Source: Cercis canadensis
Lineage: Eukaryota; Streptophyta; Magnoliopsida; Fabales; Fabaceae
Length of the DNA stretch: 64,000 bases
Direction: 5' to 3'
Assembly (NCBI GenBank): GCA_003255065.1
Contig: QAOA01008571.1
Location: forward strand, 62,001-126,000
Position numbers and translations under genes: made by a program
Notes under the pieces: model-generated
Told to the model about the DNA's origin: nothing
Databases searched by the model: none
The model's input: the letters and a program-made list of their open reading frames with translations, nothing else
In this document: positions 33,290 to 45,659 of the stretch, in pieces
Numbering within the stretch: position 1 is the first letter of the stretch
Layout of the letters: each line of letters begins with the position of its first letter

Positions 33290-35660
33290 TAGATGGTATT
33301 GAGCCCCTCTGTCTGGTGGTGGCTCTTGGTTGTCGGAGAGGGATAGAATGGGTATTTGCGATGGAGAAGAGGAATGGGTGAGTGGTGAGAGGGTTGGGAA
33401 GAGGTTAGAGGTGTTTGGGCGCGGGGGTTGTTGAGTGAGCACATCCTTGAAAGAGGGCATTGTTGAAAAGAGTGGAGTGGATGCTGGCGGTGAAGATGTG
33501 GAAGTTGAGTCAGGTTACACTATCCTTGAACCGGCTTTTGTGTAACATGATTAACTTTTTTTCTCAGCAATTTTAAGAATGTATCTTTTATATCGATCTA
33601 GTGTATTTAAAAAAGGAAAGTTCTAGGTGCTAGCTTCAGAATATTGAGCTTCGACAATGTTAAATGAATTTAATACATAATTACCATCAGGTAAAATCTT
33701 AAAAATTTTAAAAATATGAATTTTAATACTACATTATGTTAATTCATCCAATATTTATGATTATTCTNATTTTAATGCTACATTATGTTAATTCATCCAA
33801 TATTTATGATTATTCTCTTGATTCTTGTTTTCAGTTCTCTTATAGATAAAAGGTTTATTGTTTTCAGTGTAATCCCTACTAATTGAATCACATTCTTATA
33901 TCCGTTTCAACATCAAACCACCTAATGCCAAAATCCCAAGCCAAAAGTCAGCCATTTCATTAGAGTACCCAATTTAGCATCAATATTTATAATGGTAATA
34001 ATATGGCGTGAGACTATGCTATACCACCCCACTTTGGTTTTTTGCAGTACAATTAATTTGATGTAATTTTTATTGGGTTTATTTGAATTTTTTTTAGTAT
34101 AAATCTAACATTAATTTAGTAAAAAATTATAAGGATTTACTATTTTCACACCTTATTTTATTGATGACATAACATATTTATGTTCAAATATGATAAAGAT
34201 TAAATTGCCTTTATTTATATGAATTTTTTTAAAAAAAATTGACTAATTAATTATGATATTCTTTTTTTTTTTAATTCTTATTAAGTGTGGCTACAATTTT
34301 TTCTACAATCTCATTATTTTGTAAAAGTTAAACAAGAAAAAACACAATTTATAGTTTTGATGGAGATGAATGAATAGATTCTATGATTCTTTTATGTGTC
34401 AATCTATGTGCCACAGCAGTTTTGCCAAAGGAAATTTCCTTTTTGTCTTGTTTGCCAAAACATGTGGAATATCGATATATATACTGCTTGCCTTGAATAG
34501 TTAGGATTCACCTTGTATTTTTGAGATCTTGTAATTTGTTATATTTGAAAGAAAACATGCGCCAAAGCCTTCTCTCTTATTAACTGCTGTATATTTGGTC
34601 ATGAGTAAATGTTAAAAACGCACTTACTGAATGGTTCATATTTAAGGGTTTGTTTGAGAATTACTTTGGATGGAAAACGAAAAGAGAGAAGAGGAATAAA
34701 ACTTCTCTCTCCTTTGTTTGGAAGATTTATNGATTTATCTTAAAAAAAAAAGAGGAGACTGGTGGTTAAGATGCAACCTCCACATTTTTTTTTGAATCAA
34801 TTCTTGTGTTCCTCTAAATTGGGGAGTTTGTAGAGGAAATATGTTAAAATGACTATTATATTACTCATTTTTTTTGAAAATATGTCTATTAATTTTTTTT
34901 AAATATGTCTATTATATTATTTAATTTTATATTAAATATGTCTATTTTAATAATAAATAGTAAACTAGTAAAAATATTTNATTTTACAATAAGACTTTTC
35001 ATTTTTTTAACTTGTATGATTTATTGTCAATGTTCTTTGACAAGGTTCGATTAGAGAATATAGTGTGAATAGCTCTCATAATGCTGGTTAGATGAGCAGG
35101 TTTCTAAACTAGCAAGCTATATATAATGCACTTGGTTAAACCAAGCTCTGAATACGGAGAGATACCTAGTTGAGTGCATATTGAACACCAATCACAAAGT
35201 TGGAAGAAAGCAGCTACATGGATCTCATAATGTTAATAAAAATTCAAAAANTAATAAAAATTAAAAAAATAATAAAACTGAAAAATATTAAAATTGTAAC
35301 AAAGTCTCTCTTCTTCCTATTTTATTGTGTTTTCTCTTTAACTTTTACAAAAGAATGAGATTAGAGATTATTGTAAAAAGAATGGAGCCACAATTAATAA
35401 AAGTTAAAAAAATATAAAATGATTAGTCAATTTTAAAAATTTTCATATTAAATATGAGTAATTTAGTTATCATATTTAAACACCAAATATAATGTAATAT
35501 TAGTAAAATAAAGTCTAAAAATAATTTTTTTTAAAATTTATATTATACTGTATTAACTGTATTAGTATAATACATAACAAAGAGGCACTTTGACCGAATA
35601 AATGTAGAAAGGAAACTTAATTCCCAAAATGGTGTAGTCAGAAAGGAATTTATGGAAATA
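32139..35660. other. AT-rich intergenic DNA
   Basis: No gene is supported. At 32205-32277 a short stretch reads VTNNNGNGSVVFGGFDSSTK and then stops; it could be an exon remnant, but I cannot name it. There are long T runs (32465), poorly complex AT stretches, and single Ns at 33768, 34731, 34980 and 35251. Three of these have short copies on both sides (48 bp at 33720-33816; GATTTAT at 34724-34738; TAATAAAAATT at 35234-35265). The phrase TAAGGGTTTGTTTG at 34646 resembles a DNA-transposon end without a partner that I can find. Confidence 0.45.
33205..33286. repeat. Compound microsatellite (AT)19(AG)22
   Basis: AT repeats run from 33205 to 33242 and pass straight into AG repeats at 33243-33286. 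Both are perfect, so length polymorphism between individuals is likely. Confidence 0.95.
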
Positions 35661-35699
35661 ATGCACTTTGTAAAAAATTGAATTTTTTTTTTTTTTTAA

Positions 35700-36190
35700 A
35701 AAAAGGCAGGTGGCAGGTGAGGGGTCCACCAGATGCGCTGGGGCTCCCGCGGCGCATGCTGACTGGACCCGCCGTAGGTCCTGCGACGCCTCTGTTCTTG
35801 TCTTATGCGGCAGCCTTGCAGGTGATTACGTGTTGGGCCGGCGAAAAATTACTCCCTGCAGTGCCACGTGTCAGCTCCCCAGTGAGCCATTTGAAGGTCA
35901 AATGTAGACGTGACACGTGGCAAATTTTTTTGCCCTTTTCTTCGCTCTTCCTCTGCCCTTCCCCTCCTAGTTTCTTTTGCTGGTCATTCTGCTTCTTTGT
36001 TATTCTTTGCTTCCTTGCTTCTCTGCTTTACTTCTTTGCTTCTCTTCTTTACTTCTTCTTTGCTTTGCTTCTTTGCTGCTTATTCTTCCTCTTGTTGAGC
36101 TATAATTTTTTTTTTTGTTACTTTGATTAACTATTTTTATTTTTGTATCCATTGTACTAGAAGTTAATTTTTATTTTTTTAGTGTACATT
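35700..36190 (+). promoter_or_regulatory. Putative promoter/leader of the PMD pseudogene, with inverted G-boxes
   Basis: A sharp shift to GC-rich sequence (35705-35930) is followed by a C/T-rich tract (35935-36100) like a transcribed leader. TGCCACGTGTCA (35862-35873) and its exact reverse complement TGACACGTGGCA (35911-35922) carry ACGTG cores, the binding sites of bZIP/bHLH factors. The open frames in this stretch are compositional. Confidence 0.4.
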
Positions 36191-38400
36191 ATGGTGGATC
36201 AAGTTGTAGTACTAAGACCACAAGATCCTACTTTGTTGACTAAACAAAATAATCACATATCGACAAAAGTATGGAATACTGGAGTAAGTAATTTATAAAT
36301 ATTTTTGTCAGAGTATTTTGAATTTCTAGAATTTTTTATATTATTATAAATTTGTTTACAAACCATTGTAATTTTTATATAGGTTGATATAGAGTTGCGT
36401 CCTCGATCTCATGGTAATATACGTAGACATAATGATCGAGTTATGGAATACGTGAGAAGGGCAAGTTTTGGTGGGGTTGCAGAAATAGAACCTACTCATA
36501 TTGATGTCTAGTTAATTTCTGCATTAGTTGAACAGTGGAAGCCTGAAACATATACATTTCATATGTCTTGCGGTGAGTGTACTATCACCTTGCAAGATGT
36601 AGAGGTGTTACTTAGTCTTCCTGTTGATGGAGAAGTAGTATCCGAGTATACTGGTTACACATTGAGTGATCTTTGTCGGGAATTGTTTGGCGTAACCCCA
36701 CCTGATTCAACCTTAGTTGGAGGAAGACTGAAACTAAGCTAGTTTTCACGGACATTTAGTCAATGCCTAAATGATGCTGCAAATGACATAGTACAATAAT
36801 TTGCAAGAGCACATATACTGCGTTTAATTGGCATGTGGCTTACGTCTTATCGTACTAGCAATTGTGTACATGTTATGTATTTAAAGTTGTTAGAAAATTA
36901 GGATGAGGCTGGGACATTCAGCTGGGAATCAGCTTGTTTTGTTTATCTTTATAAAAGTCTTTGCATGACTTCTCTTGAGGAAGCTGATAACTTTGCAAGA
37001 TGTTATTTTTTGCTCCAGTATTAAGCCTGGGAGAGATTCTCGTATATAGCTCCGAGACGAGAAGAGTGTGATCTAACTGGGCCACTTGCGAGTAGGTAAG
37101 TAAATTAAATTTAAAGTTATTTATAATTAAACTCCTTTATATTCTGATAATTTATTTAAAACTATGGTACATTAACATTAAGAGTTGTCAATTAGATTAT
37201 ATGATTCATATTAGAATGACATTATTTTTATAGTATAATAGACATAATTAATAGTACATTATTTGTTTAGTGTAATAAACATAATTAATTATAGTGTAAT
37301 ATTTGAAACATGTTCGATGGAAAGCTCCTTTAGATTGGGCTAATATTACCTACGGCTTGGACTAAAAAGGGTATCGACGAACCTTTGATCTACTTAAAAG
37401 TGATGATGTAAGAATTCTTGTTACTAGTAATTAATGTATGTCATTTATTACTTGAATTTGTTGTAAGAAATATGTTTTATGTTATTAATGTTGCATGTAA
37501 ACAGATTGTATGACATCCATATAACAGGGCATTGATAGCATGACTCCCGGACTATTGTGTTAGGGGGCATGAAATTTGGGCTGCTAAGGTGCCATTAATA
37601 TGTTATCACATCGTGGAGCACTACAATCCAGATCGAGTTCTATGCCAATTTGGGTGCAAACAACACATTCCCCAAGATATTACTATTTATGATAGACAAC
37701 TATACAATGTCAATATGAGGGGAAAACATGCTACATTATTGACGATGCATCATATGGATCACAACCTTTTTGTGGGATGAGAGACATCAATATGTAGTTA
37801 ATTTAGACCAGCCATTTAGAGTAGACCCGGATCACATTGCATGGTACTCAAGCATAACGCGTTGATGGATGAGGCTGGAAAATGCCATAGCCAGTGAACA
37901 GGTAAAAACATTACAATTATTATGTTTGTTTTTAAATTTGTTTTAAGTTACTATATGTTTTTGTGAATAAATTATGATCTATAATTTATTACGGTGGAGG
38001 TTCCTACTCATCCTCAAATTCAACAGGGTTGGGGAAGTTAGTAAGGTTGGGTGCCTTAGCAGGGTGGTGGAACCCAACTAGGATGGGGAGCTCAGTAGGT
38101 CGTTCCTTAGCAAGGGGTGCCTCAACAGGGTTGGAGGAGTCAGCAGGGTGGTGGAACTTAGCAGTGTTGGGGAACTCCTCAGCAAAGTGTTCTTCTGTAG
38201 GGGGTACCTCAGAAGGTTGAGGGAGTCAACAGAGTGCTCCTCAGTAAAGGGTGCCTCAGCAGGGTTGGAGAATTCCTTAGCAGATCGATCCTCAGTAGGG
38301 TGTGCCTCAACAGGATTGGGGAACTCCTAAGCAGACGGTTCCTCAGCAGGGGTGCCTCATCAGGCTACCACTTTGACTTCCTCTCGTAGACAAGGAAAAA
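36191..38400 (+). pseudogene. Plant mobile domain (PMD/MAIL-like) gene, pseudogene
   Basis: Exons inferred at 36191-36283, 36383-37095, about 37313-37407 and 37505-37901, plus a last one from about 38007, with GT-AG borders. The product resembles MAIN/MAIL1 and the 'serine/threonine phosphatase 7 long form homolog' proteins: IELRPRSHGNIRRHNDRVME, ALVEQWKPETYTFHMSCGEC, TITLQDVEVLLSLPVDG, LSDLCRELFGVTP, then YIAPRREECDLTGPL, RWKAPLDWANITYG, PLICYHIVEHYNPDRVLCQF and VDPDHIAWYSSITR. PMD proteins occur as host silencing factors and inside transposons. Stops at 36509, 36740, 36797, 36900 and others, many explained by C-to-T or G-to-A changes (LKL*FS, QQF, N*DEAG). The last exon encodes a Pro-Gln-Gln-Gly-Trp repeat tail now full of TAG. 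Not functional. Confidence 0.75.
38007..38400 (+). repeat. Imperfect coding repeats of the PMD pseudogene tail
   Basis: Units of roughly 27-60 bases built from CAACAGGGTTGGGGAACTCC and CCTCAGCAGGGGTGCCTCA repeat about ten times with indels. Read in frame where it is still open, they give Gln-Gln-Gly-Trp-Gly-Thr-Pro type repeats. Many CAG codons have become TAG. Confidence 0.6.
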
Positions 38401-38429
38401 AGAGAGAAGAACGAACCAGTATCATGTCT

Positions 38430-38772
38430 GCGCGTGGGTGTATTTTCTCCTTGTTCTTTCCTAAACTGAAAGCGTTATCGTGTCAGGCACGTGACGGCGT
38501 ACACTTGTGTCACAGCTGACATCAATTTCAGATACAAACGAAACGACAACAAAAATAAAAAAAAAAACTCAAATTAAAAAATGAAAGGAAAAAATAAATC
38601 AAAATCTTCTCTTTCCTTCCCATTCACTAGCGCCCAATCGAAGTGCTTTACTGTCTCTTACTCTCTCACCGTTCCTTTCTTATACCCAGAGAAACCCTCT
38701 TCCATTTTCTCTGGGTTTCTTCTTCTTCTTTCTCCGTTGTGAAAGCTCAGAAGCTCTAGGGTTTTGTTTGGG
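38430..38772 (+). promoter_or_regulatory. Sulfite reductase promoter and 5' leader
   Basis: A palindromic G-box CACGTG is at 38488-38493. From about 38605 the sequence is C/T-rich (CTTCTTCTTCTTTCTCC), typical of a plant 5' untranslated leader. A telo-box-like TAGGGTTT (38757-38764) lies nine bases before the ATG. The exact transcription start cannot be read from the sequence. Confidence 0.5.
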
Positions 38773-41700
38773 ATGACGACGTCGTTTGGGGCTGCAAACC
38801 CAGTTGTGCTGAAGGACCCGAAGATTCAGATTCCAAGCTTTCATGGGTTGAGGTCTACTAATTCCGTTGCTCTCACCCGTAACGGACACCACGTTTCTGC
38901 CCCTTCTTCAACTCGTTCGATCGTACGGGCTGTATCTACGGTGCGATTTCAATCTTACATGCTCTTGTTACTCTGTTTTGAAGTTTCAGTTTTTGCAATT
39001 GTTTTCTGTTTGGAAGCTGAGAAAGTGTGGGATGTGAATATAAAAACTTGAGAATTCAATATTACATGCTAGTTACTCTGTTTTGAAGTTTGGGCTTTTG
39101 CAGTTTATATCTTTTTGGCCTGTTTGGAACTTGGAAGTTGAGAAAGTGTGGGTTGTGAAAATAAAAAAAGCAACTTTATTTTGAACTTTAAGTTTATATG
39201 ACAACAAGCGGAGCAAAAAACTCAAAAAATGTCTGTTATTTTTGTTAATTTTGTTGGAGGCTTCTGCTTGTGATTTATTACCCAAAGGAATCTAGTTCGG
39301 CGTTTTGTCTGGGATTGTTAAATGGGTCGAGTTTGTTGAATATTATGGTCGAGAACAAACAATCATTTTACAGATTTCTTTTTGTGCCCTTTTCACTTAA
39401 ATTGGTCTGTTACGGAAGTTGAATTAAAGAACATGTTCAATTTTGTTGCGTGCTTCATGAATATGTTCAAGTTTAAATTGTGATGTATAGGCCATTAGGG
39501 CTCCATGTTTCAGTTTGTGGTTGCTATTGTTCTGCTTTTTTCCCCCCTCACCTGTCATTTATTTGATATTTTAGTAGAGTATCTTTGGCCCTGGTTTCTT
39601 CTTTCCTCTCACATTTCATTTCTTTGATATTTCAATGTAGTATTAGGGATGGGGGAGTTGGGGAATAGGGCGGAGTAGGGGCCTTTAAAGGGAAACTGGG
39701 CCCACCCAGGTTTGAACCTTGGTACCCTTCTTAATGGAGGGGGGACTCAACCACTAATCTGCATGGGAAGATGTTTATGATACTTAAAGGTTGTTTGTAT
39801 CTTGAATGTCTTTGTGGGCAGAGCTTGCATTACATTCACTTTTCTTGTGAAGTGAACTGATCAATGGACTGCATCCAAAGCAACTTAAATTTGTTTATAT
39901 CATTGTTCTGTTTATTTTAAAGAAAGAAATTGATAGGAGAGAAGTGAAAGTCCTTTTTATGTTAAGATTGCTTAACAATAGGAACTTGGAAAATTAAAGA
40001 TCCCTGATATTATAGATGATTTAGTTTTGTCAAATTTTTGAAGAAGTATGACCATTATGAAAGGAATTGGTCTATCAAATTCAGCTCCTCAATTAGCTTC
40101 TGCTTGACTTTAACATTCCATTTAGAATTTAGAGCAAGCTTAGATTCCATTTCTAAAATTGTGTCTTTCTCTGTAACCTATTTGCAGCCAGCAAAGCCCG
40201 AAACTGTGACTGAGACAAAGCGCAGTAAGGTTGAAATATTCAAAGAACAAAGTAATTACATAAGATATCCTCTTAATGAGGAGTTGTTGACAGATGCCCC
40301 AAATATAAATGAGGCTGCTACACAATTGATTAAGTTTCATGGTAGCTATCAACAGTATAACAGAGATGAGCGTGGAACAAGATCCTACTCGTTTATGCTA
40401 CGTACCAAGAACCCTTGTGGCATAGTTCCAAACAGACTTTACTTGACCATGGATGATCTTGCTGACCAGTTTGGAATTGGAACACTTCGTTTGACCACCA
40501 GACAAACATTTCAGCTCCATGGTGTTGTTAAGAAGGACCTCAAAACAGTTATGAGTACCATCATAAGGAACATGGGTTCAACTCTTGGTGCTTGTGGTGA
40601 CTTAAACAGAAATGTACTTGCTCCTGCTGCTCCATTTGTGAGGAAAGATTACCTGTTTGCACAACAAACTGCTGAAAACATTGCTGCACTCTTGACTCCT
40701 CAGTCTGGTTTCTACTATGATATGTGGGTTGATGGGGAGAGGATCATGTCTGCAGAACCTCCTGAAGTAGTGAAGGCTCGCAATGATAATTCTCATGGTA
40801 CAAATTTTCAAGATTCCTCCGAGCCTATTTATGGAACTCAATTCTTGCCTAGGAAATTCAAAATTGCAGTTACTGTGCCAACTGATAACTCGGTGGACAT
40901 TCTCACAAATGATATTGGTGTTGTGGTTGTCACTGATGACAATGGGGAGCCTCAGGGGTTCAACATATATGTAAGTTGAATTAAAATGACAGTTCTGTGA
41001 AAGAAAAAAAAGTTTTCCTGTCTTCATTCTTGCAAATTTCTTATGATTGTTCTTGCAGGTTGGTGGCGGGATGGGAAGAACACATAGGTTGGAATCAACT
41101 TTTCCTCGTTTGGGAGAACCATTAGGTTATGTACCAAAAGAGGATATTTTGTATGCAGTGAAAGCTATTGTTGTTACACAACGAGATAATGGGAGAAGAG
41201 ATGACCGCAAGTATAGTAGATTGAAATATTTGATAAGCTCCTGGGGGATTGAAAGGTTCAGAAGTGTAGTTGAGCAATATTATGGCAAGAAATTTGAACC
41301 TTTCCGTGAACTGCCTGAATGGGAATTTAAAAGTCATCTGGGATGGCATGAGCAGGTTAGTTATGTAGATGAATAAATAATATTGTATCTTTATGTTGAC
41401 TTTTATTTAATATGCCTATAATGATTAGTTGGTGCCTGCACCATACATATTGAAATAGACTTTTGCCACAAGAGAAGGTTGGTGGAAAGGATTGTGGCAT
41501 GTTAATCATTATCTTTCTATTGTGGAATCATTAGCCGATACAATGACGAAGGCTGTCTCATCTCATTGCTTTTTTATCTAGCATTACAAAATTATGGTGT
41601 TTAAATAATGTTTTGCTGGATTGGATAAACATAGATTCATTGTTATCTTATGTTTGAGTGAGTTGTTGATTATACTAACGTAATTATTCAGAGATATATT

Positions 41701-43739
41701 CCTTCATGCTGGCTTACACAGTTTATTTGTGGGAGAATTATGGCCATATCTCTTCTGTGTGGTTAAGCATTCTGGAATTAAGTCAATCATAAGTGATATT
41801 TTCTTTGGCTAAAGTGTTGTTTCATTCCCTTATTTTAGATAGACGTATTTTTGACTTTCCATTTTCCAGGGTGATGGCTATTTATTTTGTGGGCTTCATG
41901 TTGATAGCGGTCGTATTGGAGGAAAAATGAAAAAGACATTGAGGGAGGTTATTGAGAAGTATGATTTGAATGTCCGGATTACTCCAAACCAAAACATTGT
42001 CTTGACTGATATTCGCTCTTCGTGGAAGCGTCCCATCACTAATGTTCTTGCTCAGGCTGGTCTGCTGGTGAGATGTTTGTGATTTGATTCTGATGTTTTT
42101 ATGGTTCCCTAAAAATATAGATTATAGTCTCGTTACTTCCATTGGCAAATTATTATCGTTGATGATATAATTATCTAATTCATTTGTCATGTTCAATGGA
42201 CATTTTTTGATTGTTTAATTTGACTTCCGTGTACATAAAATGACCTATTGTATCTAAAGACTTTCTTTGGTTTTATCATGGAGAGTTAGCAATATGTAAC
42301 TATCAGATGTTAATATCTGATTAGCTTCCTTTGCTGATGGTCTTTTTTCTGGTTGTGGAACTCTTGAAAGGAACTTGAAAATATTCTTCCACTCACTTCT
42401 GATTGATGCTAACTTAATAATGAGGTTTATTCCCCTGTATCTGTTTATTTCTTTGAAACTAAATTGATTGAAATCTTTCTCAATGAGGAAAACTATGGAT
42501 CAAATTTTAGGGGATTGTTGCACATATTCCAAATGAATGAAGAGTGTCACGTGTATGATTTGGTATTATTTGGAGATTAATTGTAATTTATAATGTTAAT
42601 TTGCTCCTCTTTTCTTTTGCCTTCCTTTTACAATCTATTGTTTGGTACTTCTGGTTTGTCTATGCTCTTGCCTTTCTTTTTCTTCTAGTTTTTCAATTTT
42701 TTTGATGTTTTTCTATGGGCTTATACTGATGTGTTTGGCTGTGAACAGCAACCTAGATATGTAGACCCGCTCAATATAACAGCAATGGCATGTCCTGCTT
42801 TACCACTCTGTCCATTGGCAATAAGTGAAGCTGAACGTGGGATACCAAACATCCTCAAGAGGATTCGAGCTGTTTTTGAGAAGGTATTGCTGAAGATAAG
42901 ACATTTAGTAAATGACAACATAGTTTGGATGGAAATCAGAATGCTTATTAATATGCTCTTTCTTGTTACTCAGGTTGGTCTGAAGTATAATGAGTCTGTA
43001 GTTGTAAGAGTAACTGGCTGCCCTAATGGTTGTGCTAGACCATACATGGCTGAACTTGGATTGGTTGGTGATGGTCCCAACAGCTATCAGGTATCTTAAC
43101 TGGTGGATCACCCCACTTATAATTAGTGGATAATTCCAAAAATGTATTGGGTTTACTATTTTTTTCCCCCTCCAAATACAGATTTGGCTTGGAGGAACCC
43201 CTAACCAAACCTCATTAGCTCGAAGTTTCCTGGACAAGGTGAAGGTTCAAGACCTTGAAAAAGTTTTAGAACCTTTGTTCTATCACTGGAAGCGTAAGCG
43301 GCAGTCTAAAGAATCATTTGGCAACTTCTCAAACCGCTTGGTGAGCTTTGAAGTTGTAGTTTGTACTTTTAATGCCTTGGGTTAATTTGAATGTTTTACT
43401 TCTAATGTTGACTTCTCTGTCTTTTGAGTGTAGTTATATTTGTTTAGATTTTCCTCATCCTCTTTAAACATTAGATGGTCCTCAAACCAACTGGTAAGGC
43501 TGGGCCAAACTGATGCCATTTTCTGTTTCCAGGGATTTGAGAAACTTAAAGAATTGGTTGAGAAATGGGAGGGTCCGGTGGTGGCACCGGCACGCTACAA
43601 CCTTAAGCTTTTTGCCGATAAGGAGACATATGAAGCAATGGATCAATTAGCAAAGCTTCAGGACAAGAATGCACATCAGCTAGCCATTGAAGTCGTCCGC
43701 AATTTTGTTGCTTCCCAGGAAAATGGAAAAGGTGAATGA
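38773..43739 (+). CDS. SIR: Ferredoxin-sulfite reductase, chloroplastic
   Basis: Reduces sulfite to sulfide with six electrons from ferredoxin in the plastid, the step before cysteine synthesis. Eight exons with GT-AG borders: 38773-38940, 40188-40970, 41059-41355, 41870-42067, 42749-42883, 42974-43090, 43182-43340, 43533-43739; every junction is in phase 0, giving 687 residues, the usual length outside Brassicaceae. ATG chosen because [10 protein letters not shown] starts a Ser-rich transit peptide of about 50 residues. Two ferredoxin-like halves and two siroheme/4Fe-4S domains follow. [12 protein letters not shown] (157-168) is the conserved siroheme-contact region. The cluster cysteines are all present: Cys497 and Cys503 (ACPALPLC), Cys543 and Cys547 (TGCPNGC). 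The C-terminal tail ([20 protein letters not shown]) is normal for the plant family. No lesion seen; the most secure gene here. Confidence 0.97.
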
Positions 43740-44000
43740 TTTTGCCAAGGTTGACAAATGTCATCTTGCTATGTGGTTGAGTGGAACGATAGATAGGTGA
43801 GTGGTGATATTCTTATGCTCTCTGAACCGTTACTGTTCGGTAACCGTGGGGATGGACCGAGTCTATCATTTTGTATCAAAATTTTGAGTGTTTTTCTTTT
43901 TGTTTTCCTTTTTCATTTAGCGCGATCCTCAGTTGTGTTCTAATTTGTCTAGTTAGATAAGAGTGTTCTTCTGTTTTGTTCTAGCTTCAATAAAATAATT
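43740..44000 (+). terminator. Sulfite reductase 3' untranslated region with polyadenylation signal
   Basis: AT-rich sequence after the stop. A perfect AATAAA lies at 43989-43994 (TTCAATAAAATAATT), about 250 bases after the TGA, a normal distance for a plant 3' UTR. Confidence 0.6.
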
Positions 44001-44167
44001 TATCTGGGATTAGTTCATTTTAACATGCTTCTAAATTAATCAGAGCAGATTAGCATCAGATTATGTTGCAATTGGAATTTTCAATGCTATGGACAAATGA
44101 TGTGGCATGTATTTTAGAGATTCAATACTGCATAATGTCATTTACTTCAATAGATCCTTACTAGTTC

Positions 44168-44610
44168 ATGGTAATCTCTTGTTCATGTTTGGTTATGATA
44201 TTGCTGGCATTCTCTCTGGGAGATTTGGAGGTGTTATATAAATAGTCCAAATGGTGCCTAATCGAAATCCTTAGTTCATTCATTTTAAAGCAAGTCACTA
44301 AGTGCCTTTTTTCTTTCGGGTACTTTGGCTATAACTTTGGGTTTGAATACATAGCTTGGAGGACAATCTTAGTACAACTTGACCACTTGTTCATATTTGG
44401 TTATGAAGATTTTGAGGTGTAATACAAATAGTCCAATGGTGCCCACTCGAAGAAGTCCTTAGTTCATTCATTTTAGAGCAAGTTACTAGGTTTTTTTTTA
44501 TTTTTTTATTTTTTTCTTGAGCATTTTGGCTATGACTCTGTGTTCAAACTCAAAATTTATAAGTTTTAAGAATGATCTCAGGACAAGTTGGTCACTAGTC
44601 ATTTGGTAGA
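44168..44610. repeat. Imperfect tandem duplication (unit about 220 bp) between SIR and PsbTn
   Basis: The phrases CTTGTTCATGTTTGGTTATGA, AAATAGTCCAAATGGTGCC, CCTTAGTTCATTCATTTTA, AGCAAGTCACTAAG and CTTTGGCTATAACT at 44180-44370 recur in the same order at 44387-44600. A weaker third copy of the second half (CTTTGGCTATGACACTGG ... CACAAGCTTTTAGGATGAT) lies at about 48300-48390, so this is a dispersed repeat. No coding capacity recognised. Confidence 0.6.
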
Positions 44611-44980
44611 TATCCATTTTGTTTTTGTATCTTGCTTCAAAGGTTTGTAATTGCGTGATAAAATGATTTTTCTCGTTTTTACTCAATAATTTTACGAAGT
44701 TGATAATGTTCTAGAAAACCAGCTCCACCCAGCAGATTTGCAAAACACAAAATTCCATTCTTTATGAATGCTATAATATTAATATGCCGTGTCTTTAACG
44801 ACAAATGAACATCAATTTCGAAAAATTCCTGTTCCTTGGGAACTCTCTATTCTCAACTTACCATTCTCTTTATGTGGATGCAAAAGGTTAAAAAAAAAAA
44901 AAATACAAGCAATTCTCAACATCTTATTGAACCTGAAGACACCTAATGAATACCCAAAAATCAATTCTCAAAGTAAAACA

Positions 44981-45000
44981 ATATATATATATATATATAT
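44981..45000. repeat. (AT)10 microsatellite
   Basis: Ten perfect AT units. Confidence 0.9.
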
Positions 45001-45347
45001 CATTTTTAATAAGAAGTTTACATCAAAATTTTCACTTAGCACACCCTAATAGTCTCTAAAGACAATTGAGGTGTATCAAATTAGAATTTCGCCATATTTC
45101 TTTTGTCTTTAATAATTCTCTCATCTCTTCTCAACTTGGGTTGTTTTTGAGGATACGAAGGTACACAAATACAATAGTTGTTTTTGAGGATACAAAGGTA
45201 CACAGATACAAGAGCAATTTTTTGTTTCTTAAATAAAGAAGATACAATTCAATTATGCATAGAGATTACATTACATGAAGCTGATACATTCATACCAGTA
45301 ATTGACATGAAATTCAAATTAAAAGAAGCTCTAAACTTGTCATCACT

Positions 45348-45647
45348 TCACTTGCGACATACTCTAGCAGTAGGCAATGTGACACAAATAGCAGCATACT
45401 TTTTCTTGGCTTCTGGGGTCCCTGGTTTAGGCTCTTCTTGAGCCATGGAAACCTTGGCAATGGAGCATGCAGCCACAGCAGCAGCAGCAAACACCAGATC
45501 CCTCCTCCCACTGTTGCTCTCAACTTTCTCACTCTCTGAGGCTCTTGATGCCTTGGCTACAATGATGCTTCTGCGGGTGGTTGAAGAAGAGGGGTGTTTG
45601 GTAACGGCACCGCCTAGGAATGAAGCTGTCATGGTCATGGAAGCCAT
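45348..45647 (-). CDS. PSBTN: Photosystem II 5 kDa protein, chloroplastic (nuclear-encoded PsbT, PsbTn)
   Basis: A single exon of 99 residues. PsbTn is a small extrinsic lumenal subunit of plant photosystem II, near the CP47/PsbE side. The N-terminus is a two-part targeting sequence: a Ser/Thr/Ala-rich stroma-targeting part (1-45), then twin arginines (R48-R49) before a hydrophobic stretch (51-61) and the cleavage site S-M-A (67-69), pointing to Tat-type export to the thylakoid lumen. The mature peptide, 70-99, contains Lys-rich [18 protein letters not shown] with Cys88 and Cys97, which form a disulfide in known structures. Start chosen at MASMTMTA, the family's conserved start. It lies tail-to-tail with sulfite reductase, 1.6 kb away. 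Intact. Confidence 0.93.
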   Translation of the reverse strand: MASMTMTASFLGGAVTKHPSSSTTRRSIIVAKASRASESEKVESNSGRRDLVFAAAAVAACSIAKVSMAQEEPKPGTPEAKKKYAAICVTLPTARVCRK

Positions 45648-45659
45648 TGTTGTTTGTGT

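Noticed and set aside
33155..33460. Long minus-strand open frames with Ser-Leu and Ile-Tyr runs
   Set aside because: They are translations of the (AT)(AG) microsatellite and its flank; no domain, no start context.
35678..36130. 150-codon frame rich in Phe, Leu and Cys
   Set aside because: It covers the GC-rich block and C/T leader in front of the PMD pseudogene; compositional.
43440..43532. Upstream extension of the last sulfite reductase exon ([20 protein letters not shown])
   Set aside because: Not in the family; the acceptor TGTTTCCAG at 43532 restores GFEKLKEL in frame.
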